A stretch of DNA of 64,000 nt from Chrysomallon squamiferum. Taxonomy: Eukaryota > Mollusca > Gastropoda > Neomphalida > Peltospiridae. The notes below the pieces were generated by a model. The model ran no database searches, was not told the DNA's origin, and saw nothing but the letters and a program-made list of their open reading frames with translations. This document shows, in pieces, positions 29,140 to 39,090 of this stretch. Numbering within the stretch: the stretch's first letter is position 1; every line of letters starts with the position of its first letter. Position numbers and translations under genes: made by a program. The DNA lies in NCBI GenBank assembly GCA_012295275.1, contig CM022669.1, positions 19,349,591 through 19,413,590 on the forward strand, in the 5' to 3' direction.

Positions 29140-31002
29140 CATCATCATCATTATTATTTCTTAATCAAAACAAAATATATTTTCTATGAATCATTATCAT
29201 ATAAATCAAGCCTTCTGCTGCAGGTTCTTACTATAGGCTGTTGTTATTATTTTTAACAAAATTAATCAAATAATGATTGATGACAAAGATACCATAGAAT
29301 AAAAATACAGGTAAATATATAAATATGTTATTAAATCTATTAACAATTAAAATACAGTATATGTATCGCTAATATGAAGTCAGATGTTAAATTTTAACTT
29401 CTTTCTTTTTGTCTGTATTTTGTTTGTTTTTTGTTGTTTTTTGTTTTGTTTTTTTGTTTTGTTGTTTGTTTTTTACTTAGTTGTTAAGTTCTTTTCTATT
29501 ATTTATTTATTTAATTCAAGTTTTCTTTTTATAACAGTCCTGGGATTTTTTATTATTATTCACTGAAAATATATTAATCTGTAATATTTTAAAATTTTCA
29601 AAATACATTTTAAAAATCCCCAATAAATTTCAAACTTTTTTTTCAAACTAAACTATTTCACCATTTCATAAAGAAATGTGATCTGTCTGACCATCTGTTG
29701 TCTTGAATAGTTGATTAGCATAACAATAAGTTATATAAATTTCCAATTTAAAATTGCCTCTTCTTTGGAAGAATCTTACCAGAGCCATAAAATTAGCATA
29801 CAGGTATCACAATTGTAATTTAGTCTCATTTTTGTTATGAAGTGCACATAATACTGAAATATGGTTTAGTTAAACGTAATTCATTTCTTTTCTTTAAATT
29901 TACATTTTATAAGAAAAAAACACTTAAGAATATTAATATTAATGTTAAGCATTGTATTAATAAATAAGATATTAATAATAAAACAGCAGTAAAAAGATCT
30001 GTTACATTATTAGAAACACAAAATAACACAAACTAATAATAAAATATTAATTAAAACTATGTATTAAAGTGTAAGTAATAAAAAATAAAAACAATAACAT
30101 TGTAATACAGTGATACCTATACATAAATATTTAAATAAAAACAATGTAATACTAGAACAAAAATGTATTACACTAATGCAGTACACAGCAATATAGGAAT
30201 ATTGTACTGAATAAAGTAGTTTCTTGTTACATATGCTTATTTATTTTATATTGTAGTATTGTATTGAAATTTCTCACTAGATGAAGTATAAAAACATCTG
30301 TTGCTATGATAAAATAATGGGAATATCTTATTACAATTTTTAATGTTTCTTCAATAATAAATATCATTGCTTTAAATACACTGACATGAAGTTTTTTTTA
30401 TTTATAAAAACGTAAATTACATTTAAAATTATAATTTGAAATCACTTTTTTTTTAATTCTAATTGTTAAAATTTGATCTTGTTCTGGTTGGTTATGATTT
30501 AAATAAAACATTTACATATAACAGAATGCTAACAAAACTTTAATGTTCCAACGATTTTTCCACCTTGATGGTTTTACAATTGAAGATGAATAGCAATGTT
30601 TTCATTTCTGTTTTACAATGTATTGTTTTATACCCATGTATACATACAAACATACATACATACATACATACATACAAATATTCCTGAAGTTTTCTTTTTT
30701 CCCCTCTCCTCTGATATGCAAATTTTGAATTCATCATTATAAAGATTATACACAAAACCAGTAACTTAACTCTGAACTAGATGAGCGAAACTTTTAATAT
30801 TTATTTCCTCGACAAGGACAGATGAGGAGTGATTCATTCTTTCTACACCTCTGTACAGAAACAGTGACCTGATACACTGTTAACAACAGTGTTGTAACAC
30901 AGCTTTCACTGCAAATACTCATCTGTCACATACTGTAGCATAATATCCTGTAATTATTACTTTTTAAATCTTTATTTTTGTTGTAACATCAATAATTTTA
31001 CA

Positions 31003-31095
<93 letters not shown>

Positions 31096-31451
31096 TTAAA
31101 ATAATGTGAATCTTTTTTATATTAATTTTTCATATATTTTAAATATTATTTACTACAAATTTAAAACATATGGGGATGTGGAGTAGTTCAATGGTCACAG
31201 CATTCTTAACATGAATTAGAGATCACATGGATAAGTCTTTAGTCAACTTTTTTACATAAATGATTATATTATTAACTTCTGTCGTAGAATGAAACTCACA
31301 CAATTTCCTCACAATGGGCTGCTTTATTAAAATATAGCAAGTAATATTTTATAAGTAACTTTTCCACAGACAGAAAAGCACATACCTTGTACTTTGGTAG
31401 CTAAATTGTGGTGACATCTCAATCAAGGATCCCAACTACTTCACTAAATAC

Positions 31452-31535
<84 letters not shown>

Positions 31536-31969
31536 CCTGAGTCAAATAAATTAATTACTTCATTAAAATTTACAAACAACACTGTATATTTTTCAACATA
31601 AACATAATTTTATAATGTTTACATAAGATGTTGTGTCTTAATCTTTATATCCACTAATAAATTTCAGATATATCTCTCTAGCCACAGGGACATTCTCAAA
31701 CAGGTAGGCAGTACAGATATATATATATATATATTGCATCTATGTAATGTGTGATGTAACTTCGGTATTACATCCTCACATTACCTGTATTGCTGTCAAT
31801 CTAAATGAACCCAAAGGCAGTATAGGTGAAGTATATCATAGAGTCCCAGGCTACTTATGTGTCCATTACATAGCAGTTTAATACAAGATCATTACATAAT
31901 AGTTTAAAACATACTGAGTCAGTGAATTAGAAATAGTTTTTGTTACTGTACTCTGTTTCTCTTTTTGTT

Positions 31970-32024
<55 letters not shown>

Positions 32025-33267
32025 TATCATTATTATTTTGTAGTTGTTGTTTGGTTTTTAACTAAAGCTCCTGCAGTGTATTTTTCTACATTAACAACTT
32101 TTGTGTACCAGAAATTTAGGATTACTCATTCAGAATTCTAACATTATATAATACTATTATACCATTTTTATCTAAAAATAAAATAAAATAAAAATCAGTA
32201 TTGTAAAAAAAAATGTTTTTCTGTTCCAGAATATCTAATATCTAATCCCATCAAGATTCGACTCATAATTTCTGAGAATTATACTGTCAGTATTTACAGC
32301 AAAGAATTTATCGCTCACACCAACAGACATAATTCACCTAATTTAATTCTGTGGCTGATGTGCTCAGCCATTGACACATGCAAATTAAATTAGCTTTTTC
32401 ACCTCCTGACATTTGATGGTCAACTAACTGGAACATGTGGTATACGGGCTGGTATGTCACAGCACACATACACTTACAAACATGTTGATAGCTACTCTGA
32501 GCTCCATACTTAATGTGAAACCACAGACTGGCAGGAAACTGAACAAGAAACAAAGGATTAAAGTTTAGACCAGTATATAAAATCTATATATACAGTGGAT
32601 TTTGTTTTCCAAAAGGATGGTGTTTTGTACATTTTTATTATTTGTAAGTTGTCCATATTATAAAGAAAAGAAACATGTAAAAATAATAATAATAAAATAA
32701 TAATAATAATAATTAGAAGAAGAAAAAAAAACATAATGAAATAACCCAAAGAACAAGTTTCTAAAAGATTTAAATTATTGTCTGAAGTTAATCATCTATG
32801 TTTCTTTTGATTTCTGTTTATTCAAGTTAAATGTCAGAATAAAATTAAAATCAAACTTTCTCTAATATTTCATTACATATTAAGAATTTATTTTATTATT
32901 GTTTTTTAATGAAATATTCTTCATTTACAATTACAGTGATTATATGTAGCATTTTCAAATACAACCAATCAATAACAAATTGATTTTCTAAATCTCCCTC
33001 ATTTCTACCTCAGTACAGAAATCTGTTATTATTTCTAATTCTCTAAGATTTACAGCAGCTGTCACTTCCTTTATGTTATGAATAGATTCTGCTGAACAGA
33101 GAAATTACTTTTTATTATGTCTACTTAACCATGAAATATACAAAAGAAATATTTTATATTTATTTTCTCTCTTTCGTTGTTTTTCTTTCATCATGGAGTT
33201 TTCTGCTGACAAATCATACTAAAAAACAAACAAACAAACAAACAAAAAAACAAAAAAAATAGTTAAG

Positions 33268-33309
<42 letters not shown>

Positions 33310-33589
33310 TTTGTAAAATATGTTAGTGTGTCATTAATAAAACACCTCCCAGCATTTTCCAGCATTCAGACAATTAATGTTAAATGGATATTGAAATTTT
33401 TAATGCATGTTAAATGTTTCTTAAAAAAAGAAAAAAAGTCAGTATTGATATTTTATAGTGCTTTGGGGGCTTTTCTACTTCAGCAAAGCATTAAAAACAA
33501 ATGACTGATAATAAATGAACCAGAAAAATAGTCTCTAAATAGTAAGCTAAATAATAATAAATATTAAATAAATAAATAAAAGAAACAGA

Positions 33590-33646
<57 letters not shown>

Positions 33647-36600
33647 AAAATAAATAAAAAAAGAACAAGAATTACAGAAAATGTCTTTAAAAATCTTTTA
33701 CTGAAATATAAAGAAATATACTGTAATTGGAACATGGAAAACATTAGTTGAATCTTTCAGTAATATTTGATCCTACAAGCTATCATCCGTGAAGCATAGA
33801 CTGATGTCCATGACCCAAGATTTTTTTTGGGGGGGGGGATGTAAAGGATTAGCTAACACAGACAGCTCAACACATACCATTATTTTTAATTATAGTCTGC
33901 TCCTCATTGTCAAAGTGACCAGCATCCATTCATTTCCTTTAATAACTACTATTTTTAATTTTATACACTTTGTCTGAATAATACCTGCTGATGTCTGTCC
34001 GAGGGTGAGTTTGAGTGTGTTTCTATGTGTGTATATATCTGTCCTATTTATTAATTACTACAGTATGATAGAAACAGAAAGTAACAAAACATATCTTAGT
34101 TTTTTTACCCTTTGTCTTACTCATAATTACACCAGTCCATAACATTCACATCAAATTCATATTTATTTACACACATTAAAACTCGTTTTCCCTTTTTCCA
34201 AGATAATAAAAACTTAAACTTTGTTTTCCTTTTCTGAGTATTTTCAAAAATTACATACTGAATGACTCTGTGTTAATGACTAGGTGCTACGGAGTTTCCA
34301 CTTGATACATGAAAAGGATCAAAGGATGTGATGTGTGTTAAGTAACAGCCTTCCAAAACAAAATGTCCTGCTGTAAAATAGATGTCTGCACATCTCAAGT
34401 GACAAGTAACATTGTGTATGACATCACTGTCTACTGTCTGTATAAAACAGGATAAGGAAATACTTTCAGTGCAAAATGAAATACAGATATTTTATGTATT
34501 TATCTGTGTGAGTTTGTGTTTGTGGAAAGAAATAAAGTGAAAAAGATACAGGCACATAAAGAGACATAGAGAAGTAGAGAAAGTTAAAGGAAAGGTAGAG
34601 ATCTAAAGAAACTGAGAAATTGACACATGTAATAGTCTTGAAATATGATCTACGGTTAAATAAAAGATAATAGGATTTTGATACAAGATGATCTTGACAT
34701 TCGTAATATCTGAAATAACCAGAAGTCAAAATAGAAAGCTTTTAGTATTAAAGATCAATAATAAGAACATAAACAATATATCAAACGAATATTCGTTTGA
34801 TATAAAGACTATAATTTCACCTACATTTAGCTGCATTATGTAAGCTGTATTTAATACAGTCCAATAAATGTGGTTATTTGATAGCAGATTTGTAATTATG
34901 TATACAACATGCTTTATAAGGTTTATAACCTTGAGAGCAATGTAAATTCATGCTGAAAATGTAATTCAGTTAAATATCCAAAGTTAAGAAGGGGCCAATG
35001 AAGCTCATTAAACAGTAATTACAGTTTTTAATTATTTTATATAATATACATACCACCATTCATTTTATAATAGCAAAAAAATAATTTGATTTGTTTCCTT
35101 TGAAAACTGTTTTGAAATAGGACAGTCAATAAAAATTAAAGTGATTATGACATGTCTTTCTGTTTAAATTTTATATACACACATACTGAGGATTAGAATC
35201 ATTGTGAGTCATCATTAAATGTTCAGTGTGGTACTACAAGCTACTTCTTGCACATTATAATAATGATACAATGTTAAGAAAATTATCTTTTATTATTATT
35301 GTTATTGTTGTTGTTATTACTAGTACTATTACTACTACTACTATGTAAATTTTAAGGTTATACTGAACAAAGCAGCATCATGTATTACATAGTTATCAGT
35401 TTTGAAAATTATGTTCATACTGCTACTAAGTATTAAATCTTTTTTTTTTTTCAAATAAAACTACGTAATTACCACAAAAATAACTTCAGTACTTAAAAAT
35501 GTTTTGGTGGCAGTGAAAATAGGAGTTGTGTATAAACCACAAAAGACACCTGGCTGAGATCATGATACTGAATCTTAGTAAGACAAAGAGATGTCACTTT
35601 GTATGTACCAGCTCACAGTATCATCTTTTTATTTACTGCTAACCCTATCTTACAGTTTACACACAAAAAAAAAAAAACATGTAGAATCCTTGTAACATTG
35701 AGTACAAAATATTTTCTCTACCCAGCAAATATCATCTGTCTCAAAACCAAACGAGTGAAATTCCTGCATGACTTTACAAGATATTCACTTGTATATAAAA
35801 AATTATAGAAAACTAAAACAACGAGGTTATATTAACCTCTGTATGTTACAGTAAGTTTGTATCAAAATTAAAACTCTGCAGGGCAGGTTTAATGATGTAT
35901 TTCTTATACAAGACATGTCACATTTAATTTTAACTGTACATGAACAAGTAGTGCTAGGTAGTGAGTCACAGAGTCTTTCTTGGCATACATGTTGGTTAAA
36001 GGGTGTTGTCTCTTCCGCTGACATGTGTTAATGCTTCAGACACTTCCTTAACATGTGGGTATATATATAAATCTGTATATCACTGCTGACTGTTAATATA
36101 TATACAAGTATAAACACACACAGATCTAAGTATTGCATGACAGGATAGCATGCAAATCCTTTGCTATTATCTGTTAATATATATATATAATTGCACCTTT
36201 GGTGAATATTAAAGAAATGCATTGTGATGTTAATTTCCTTACAATCTCAAATACACATAAACAGTTTTATGAATACAGGTATACTGCCATAGAAAAATGA
36301 CAGTCTTTTTCAATCATGTATCTGTATTACTTAACACAAAACTTTAAACAGGAATTTATCACATACACACAAATTTATACCCCCTACACACAAATGTGAG
36401 CATGCACATACACACCAGAATCCCCAAAATAAAACTATTAGTATTGTATAGTAATTGCTGGAACAAAATAAGTCTCTCTGGGTCATTCCATGTCAAATGA
36501 CCCCCAAAATTGACTGTCTCAGATTTTTATAAAACTTGGTATACTTGTTGACTGGGATCCCACAGCACCAAACCTGAAATTTTAGCCCAATCTGACCAGT

Positions 36601-37137
36601 GGTGTGGGAGATATGGCCCACCAAATTTTGAGATTTTTGGCAAAAATGGGTGTGACCACCAACCTTAGAACCCTCATATCTCAGGAACTACTGGGCCAAT
36701 CTTCATAAAATTGGTGTTGTTAGAAAGGCAAAATGACAAGGATTCCAAATATGCCATTTTTGTTCAGTTTGGAAAATACTGGAGTACCTTGGCCTTTTGA
36801 CCTTTGCTATGACCTTGAAATTGACCGTTGAAATTTAATCTCCCACATGTTAACTAAAACATATAAAAGTTTCCTGGGTGTAATATTTTTTGTTTAGCCA
36901 CAATATAGATTTAAAAATGCACATACATGAAAATAACACCTTTTCAGCCATTGGAATCCTTGTCATTTTGCCTTTCTAACAACACCAATTCTGAGATGGT
37001 CGGGTTAAAACCATTGGGTGATTTGACATGGAATGACCCCTCTGTACTTAAAATGTAACTGAATATTTAGTCTAATGTCTTACAATATATGTTCAGATGT
37101 AAATAAAAACTGGTCAACACATACACACAACCAATCC

Positions 37138-37186
<49 letters not shown>

Positions 37187-37458
37187 GTATTGGTGCTTTG
37201 TGTTTAACAGACTGGTGACAAAACACCAGACACAGTAGTGGCTTGTCAGATTAGTAATGGAACACTGAAAACACAGTGGCCTTGTTATCTTCCACTTAAC
37301 AGGAGATAGTGTCAGGATGTGATGTCAGAGACTTGGTGACTGCAGCTATAGCAGAAGCTCAATGTAGTGCTTGATTAAACACAATTATATATCTTTCGTT
37401 AAATACTATAAAAGCATAATCTGCCTTCATATAAATGTGTTTTGAATTATGATATATA

Positions 37459-37502
<44 letters not shown>

Positions 37503-37997
37503 TATGTGTATATGTGTCTTACTGTCTGTATGTACATATGTATATATATATATATATGTATGTCGTACATGTATATGTATTTTAGGATTTTGAATATTCT
37601 CTGTCATATGTACATCTGATTACTCTGACAATATTCTGGAACACACTTGTGTAGGATAAAGTTCAATCACAACTTCACAAACCTTGTCATATGCCGTTGG
37701 CAAGATTTGAACATATGGCACCCATTTGCCTGCACTCCTAAGGCAGATGATTTCACTGTTTGGCCATCAAGACAACCTAGTGTATGTGTATGTGCGTGCG
37801 TGTGTGTATGTATGGATTCGTGTGAGCATGCATTGTGTATTAATGTGTCTGCCTATATATATATATATGTTGTAATCCGGATATAATTATAGACACAACT
37901 TACTATATATTTGTAAGCTGTATGTATATCTATTAAGAAAAGGATTTCTTATTCAAAAACGAGTTATATTCTTTTAGCTTATTACTAGAAAAAAACA

Positions 37998-38037
<40 letters not shown>

Positions 38038-38794
38038 GAATATGTAAATTATAGTTACACTGAACAATCATGTAATCAATAATAATAATTCTTGTAGCTG
38101 TAGTATTAGTAAAACTATTACTTCTACAGTTATTACTATCAAAACTACTACTACTATTACCAAAACAACAACAATAATAATAATATTTCAAAAAGAAGAA
38201 TGCTGCAAAAATTAACTGAAATTGGTTGTTAATAAATGACCAGACAATGGTGTACTCAAAAAATGTGGCCCTGAGATGAATGACAGACTAGAAAATCTGT
38301 CACACTGTATACATGGTGATTGATGGCAGAGGTAATAACATATGTTATACTGACATAAACAACATGCTACATAGCATTCATATATTCACACACACATATT
38401 ATACATGTAAGTATATCTTACATTTTGGCTTCTTCCAGGTGACATAAGTATTCATAAGCTATATTCATCCTCCTTTGTTCATCCATTTCATCAGCAGAAA
38501 GCCTGGAATCATCCAGAGCTAAAATATAATAATAATAATAATAATAATAATATAAATTAATAACAAATAATAATAAATAATAATTTAAAAATAAAAAATT
38601 AATAAAATTAATTTAAAAAATTAAAAATAAAAGGTTCATATGTTTATTTATTTTTATTATTTTTATTTTTTATATCTGATTTAAATATTTGAATTCTGCC
38701 CTGGAGTAATAATATGGACTATTGGGAATAACAGTTTATTTTATTACCTTTAAAAAAGGTCCTTTTTATTATTATTATTAAATAATAGTTTTTA

Positions 38795-38879
<85 letters not shown>

Positions 38880-39090
38880 CTCAAACTATTTAAGTTTTAA
38901 CGACTGACAGTATTGAACCGTTTCAAAAAGTTTGCGAAGTGTGCCGTCTACTGAGGGAGTAAAGGTATTTTCTAATATTCATGCTGTGTTATGAAGTTTG
39001 CATCTGGACAGCTATTAAATTCAGTAGATTGTTTTAACACTTACTCCTGTAATGCGGCTTAAGCCCATCAGTAACTTCGATGTCCCCCAT
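3081..39090 (-). CDS. IQGAP1: IQGAP scaffold protein (N-terminal ~1025 codons, 27 exons; 3' part outside window)
   Basis: IQGAP proteins are cytoplasmic scaffolds that bind actin, calmodulin and Cdc42/Rac1. Exons in gene order: 39045-39090, 38422-38518, 19894-20050, 19297-19374, 18098-18174, 17601-17668, 17187-17278, 15136-15157, 13738-13916, 13205-13295, 12538-12698, 11285-11378, 10506-10666, 10148-10187, 9642-9805, 8976-9057, 8032-8195, 7727-7817, 7284-7451, 6704-6846, 6021-6191, 5673-5756, 5301-5372, 4925-4994, 4406-4492, 3860-3981, 3081-3376. All junctions are GT-AG and the phases chain without a break over 3077 nt. The start ATG (39088-39090) opens a short leader, MGDIEVTDGLKPHYRS, resembling vertebrate IQGAP N termini. 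Domain order is CH, six repeats, WW, four IQ, start of GRD, at residue positions close to human IQGAP1. Vertebrates have three paralogues and this is probably their co-orthologue, so the symbol is nominal. No frameshift seen. Confidence 0.95.
4165..4345. repeat. ~34-bp minisatellite in IQGAP intron 25
   Basis: Five units of ATTATTAAGGCTTGAATATT plus AACAGAATTA with minor changes. Confidence 0.85.
4925..6191 (-). CDS. IQGAP1: IQGAP exons 21-24: four IQ (calmodulin-binding) motifs
   Basis: Exons 6021-6191, 5673-5756, 5301-5372 and 4925-4994, about residues 726-857. Motifs: GQALIRGYLQRKTY (first position not hydrophobic, Gly), IVKIQSCWRGYKQRKQY (made across an exon junction), IKLQSYFRMWRERKKY (also across a junction; RG replaced by RM) and IIKIQALFRSNLAKQDY. 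These basic helices bind calmodulin or myosin light chains in the family. The preceding segment EVTAAYDRELLLKANEGNI matches the family. Confidence 0.92.
5425..5495. repeat. GA microsatellite, ~70 bp
   Basis: Uninterrupted GA, TC on the sense strand of IQGAP, about 50 bp upstream in the gene of exon 23's acceptor. Confidence 0.92.
6364..6715 (-). repeat. degenerate ~40-bp tandem array starting at the IQGAP exon 20 donor
   Basis: Units on the plus strand share [AG]AAATAA, two to eight bases, TACCTGGATTTTAATTCCAG-like sequence. They start near 6370, 6411, 6446, 6486, 6526, 6564 and 6661, interrupted by an A/T-rich stretch. The real exon end reads TACCTGGATTT (donor CCAG|GTA on the minus strand), and copies with TACCTAG or GTACCTT keep a GT. 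Divergence is high, so membership of the outermost units is uncertain. Confidence 0.6.
6704..6846 (-). CDS. IQGAP1: IQGAP exon 20: WW domain
   Basis: 143-nt exon covering about residues 678-725. It contains GSGWMMNRLKDGSKFFYNIH followed by TGEYLWSRQDG. First Trp, aromatic block FFYN, His/Thr and second Trp are present at WW spacing. The closing Pro typical of WW domains is not seen after the second Trp. The exon ends TKEEIQ|GTATGT. In vertebrate IQGAP1 the WW domain has been reported to bind ERK. The downstream intron begins with a tandem array that appears to copy this donor. Confidence 0.9.
7284..17278 (-). CDS. IQGAP1: IQGAP exons 7-19: linker and six IQGAP repeats
   Basis: Exon 7 (17187-17278) carries DEEISAMRKELDKYGIQMPA and FSKIGGILANE. 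The next 12 exons form six two-exon modules: 22+179, 91+161, 94+161, 40+164, 82+164 and 91+168 nt. In each, the first exon starts in phase 0 and the second in phase 1. The second exons open with a similar helix: LHAAIIAINEALEK, TNIALENVLAALLL, KAKAVAAINSAIEE, VLNAVAAINEAIDT, RILAIGVINEAIDK, LSKGVAAANVAIDS. In vertebrate IQGAPs this helical region supports dimerisation and partner binding. Spans about residues 174-677. Confidence 0.92.
7456..7485. repeat. poly-A/T tract abutting the IQGAP exon 19 acceptor
   Basis: About 30 A on the plus strand, i.e. a pure T polypyrimidine tract immediately before GCAG on the gene strand. Confidence 0.9.
8175..8740 (-). repeat. degenerate ~60-70-bp repeats spanning the IQGAP exon 17 acceptor
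   Basis: The exon start and acceptor read ATAGCCAGAATACCTGAAAG on the plus strand. Related blocks recur upstream in the gene: AGCCATGATATGATA (8374), AGCCATGATAGCACA (8432), ATAGCCAAGACACCTGAAAA (8498), ATATTACCTGTAAG (8565) and AAGTGCCATAATAACTG (8680). Several are followed by a CAGGTGAGAA-like element (8223, 8347, 8534). A GT microsatellite splits the series at 8280-8334. Confidence 0.5.
8278..8334. repeat. GT microsatellite, ~55 bp
   Basis: Uninterrupted GT in IQGAP intron 16. Confidence 0.92.
9157..9213. repeat. AAT microsatellite
   Basis: About 19 AAT units in IQGAP intron 15. Confidence 0.9.
9856..10130. repeat. ~90-bp duplication in IQGAP intron 14
   Basis: TTAAAAATATTTGTGAATAT, ATGATGGCTTTCATG at 9886-9925 recurs as ATTAAAAATATGAATATTAT, ATAATGGCTTTCATG at 9972-10006; a weaker third copy ends near 10130. 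Confidence 0.7.
10360..10480. repeat. CA microsatellite cluster
   Basis: Two CA runs joined by ATAATTATAC spacers in IQGAP intron 13. Confidence 0.9.
12417..12500. repeat. AAAT/A-rich microsatellite
   Basis: AAAT units then poly-A and AAAT, close to the exon 11 donor. Confidence 0.85.
15136..15157 (-). CDS. IQGAP1: IQGAP exon 8, 22-nt microexon
   Basis: 22 nt encoding MTVDEAA plus one base, with acceptor TTACACAG and donor GTAAGT. It is needed to connect exon 7 (phase 0) to exon 9 (phase 1). The peptide matches the LSVDEAALHAA region of vertebrate IQGAP1 at this position. Confidence 0.85.
17601..38518 (-). CDS. IQGAP1: IQGAP exons 2-6: calponin-homology (actin-binding) domain
   Basis: Exons 38422-38518, 19894-20050, 19297-19374, 18098-18174 and 17601-17668 encode roughly residues 16-174. 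Hallmarks are NIAYEYLCHLEEAK, ELPPTTELEEGLRNGVYLAK, KIYDREQTRFK, GLHFRHTDNINHWFAAM, YPETTDIYDRKNMPR and LYLFKLGLAPQIQDLYGK. This is the family's single type-3 CH domain, which binds F-actin. Conservation is very high, so the gene is probably under strong constraint. The 77-nt exon at 18098-18174 has its acceptor directly against a homopolymer T tract (A on the plus strand, about 18177-18198). Confidence 0.93.
17955..18062 (-). mobile_element. tRNA-derived SINE-like relic
   Basis: On the minus strand, GTAGTAGATCAGTTACCTGG (box A-like, about 18025-18045) is followed by TTGCAGGATCGAATCTCTTC (box B, 18001-18010). It shares the core GCAGGNTCRANYCTCTTCAG with the copies at 21300 and 52750. It sits just downstream of IQGAP exon 5. 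Confidence 0.45.
18199..18760 (+). repeat. ~560-bp imperfect GTN triplet block
   Basis: Degenerate GTA/GTG/GTT/GAT triplets, G and T only on long stretches of this strand, without a clean core repeat. Lies in IQGAP intron 4. Confidence 0.7.
21250..21480 (+). mobile_element. tRNA-derived SINE-like element
   Basis: Box A-like AGCTCAGTGGTTAG (21268) and box B-like GGTTCAACCC (21311-21320), 43 bp apart as in a tRNA-type RNA polymerase III promoter, preceded by ATTGCA and followed by TCTTCAGCAAAG. tRNA-derived SINEs are known in cephalopods. It gives an accidental open frame of 78 codons. Confidence 0.6.
21971..22031. repeat. GA-GT compound microsatellite
   Basis: GA run changing to GT run in IQGAP intron 2. 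Confidence 0.9.
24409..24472. repeat. CT microsatellite, ~64 bp
   Basis: CT run in IQGAP intron 2. Confidence 0.92.
24527..25030 (-). other. unusually long open frame in IQGAP intron 2 (167 codons), unrecognised
   Basis: Opens MLILLVCLFSLKSLGLDFVT (hydrophobic) and continues through ITGLAGICLWTHIFPCWRSK, KRPFVPDKFLNKQYRLLF and CQQFINWPFYSGLPSTTACL. The lower part (24560-24940) is less AT-rich than neighbouring DNA and low in repeats. No family recognised and no convincing promoter. A splice acceptor-like TTTAACGCAG lies at about 24921 on this strand, so a nested exon or decayed retrocopy is possible. Chance cannot be excluded. Confidence 0.25.
27145..27640. repeat. ~113-bp degenerate tandem array
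   Basis: CAGTCTGAGGAAATATTAAT-like starts at 27149, 27208, 27322, 27432 (CTCTTCAAGG) and about 27545, followed by TTTGTTTAAAT, ATCATTTGATTT and ACATGGTGTGACATAT-like blocks. Five partial to full copies in IQGAP intron 2. Confidence 0.75.
31003..31091. repeat. CT microsatellite, ~88 bp
   Basis: CT run with a single phase slip (TCTCCTCT) in the middle. About 360 bp before an oppositely oriented GA run. Confidence 0.92.
31165..31240 (+). mobile_element. possible SINE-like relic
   Basis: GTAGTTCAATGGTCACAGC resembles a tRNA box A; the corresponding box B (GAGATCACATGG) is weak. Reported only because four better copies share the architecture. Confidence 0.2.
31453..31531. repeat. GA microsatellite, ~78 bp
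   Basis: Uninterrupted GA run; with 31003-31091 it could form a long inverted pair. Confidence 0.92.
34777..34804. repeat. perfect 28-bp palindrome
   Basis: Centred on GAATATTC at 34790/34791; every base pairs over 14 bp per arm. Confidence 0.95.
36480..37039. mobile_element. 560-bp non-autonomous foldback/TIR element with 4-bp target duplication
   Basis: Left end GGGTCATTCCATGTCAAAT at 36480 is mirrored by ATTTGACATGGAATGACCC ending at 37039. CTCT flanks both sides (36476-36479, 37040-37043), consistent with a target-site duplication. A second, internal perfect inverted repeat of 38 bp pairs 36709-36746 with 36953-36990. No open frame, so it would need a transposase supplied elsewhere. Superfamily not identified. 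It lies in IQGAP intron 2 and is richer in G+C than its surroundings. Confidence 0.75.
37685..37775 (-). pseudogene. tRNA-Leu-like relic or SINE head
   Basis: Minus strand reads GTTGTCTTGATGGCCAAACA (D-arm side), then TGCCTTAGGAGTGCAGG with a TAG-anticodon-like loop, then ATGTTCAAATCTTG (T-loop). Order and spacing follow a long-variable-arm tRNA-Leu, but the T and anticodon stems do not pair well, so it is not a functional tRNA. Confidence 0.35.
38801..38876. repeat. GA microsatellite, ~76 bp
   Basis: Uninterrupted GA in IQGAP intron 1, about 170 bp from exon 1. Confidence 0.92.
39045..39090 (-). CDS. IQGAP1: IQGAP exon 1 (start codon)
   Basis: 46-nt coding part of the first exon. ATG at 39088-39090 lies in the context CAATGGGGG on the minus strand. 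The exon ends in a strong donor (GGA|GTAAGT) in phase 1. It encodes the short unstructured leader before the CH domain. The join to exon 2 gives an in-frame LDDSRLSADEMDEQRR, a very typical IQGAP sequence, which supports both the start and the 18-kb intron that follows exon 2. Confidence 0.88.

Larger units (their letters stand above)
20051..38421 (-). other. IQGAP intron 2, about 18.4 kb
   Basis: Intron between donor GTAAGA (just below 38422) and acceptor ACAG (just above 20050). The split codon AT|G restores EEAKMWIEAV, so the two exons truly join. Contents seen: CA, GA, CT, AAT and AAAT microsatellites, a ~113-bp tandem array (27145-27640), SINE-like relics (21250-21480, possibly 31165-31240), a tRNA-Leu-like relic (37685-37775), a 560-bp foldback element (36480-37039), a 28-bp palindrome (34777-34804) and one long open frame (24527-25030) of unknown status. 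No other IQGAP exon is required by the reading frame. Confidence 0.8.

Noticed and set aside
32338-32553. 71-codon minus-strand frame in a less AT-rich patch of intron 2
   Set aside because: No family recognised, no splice structure and short; patch may be an old element.
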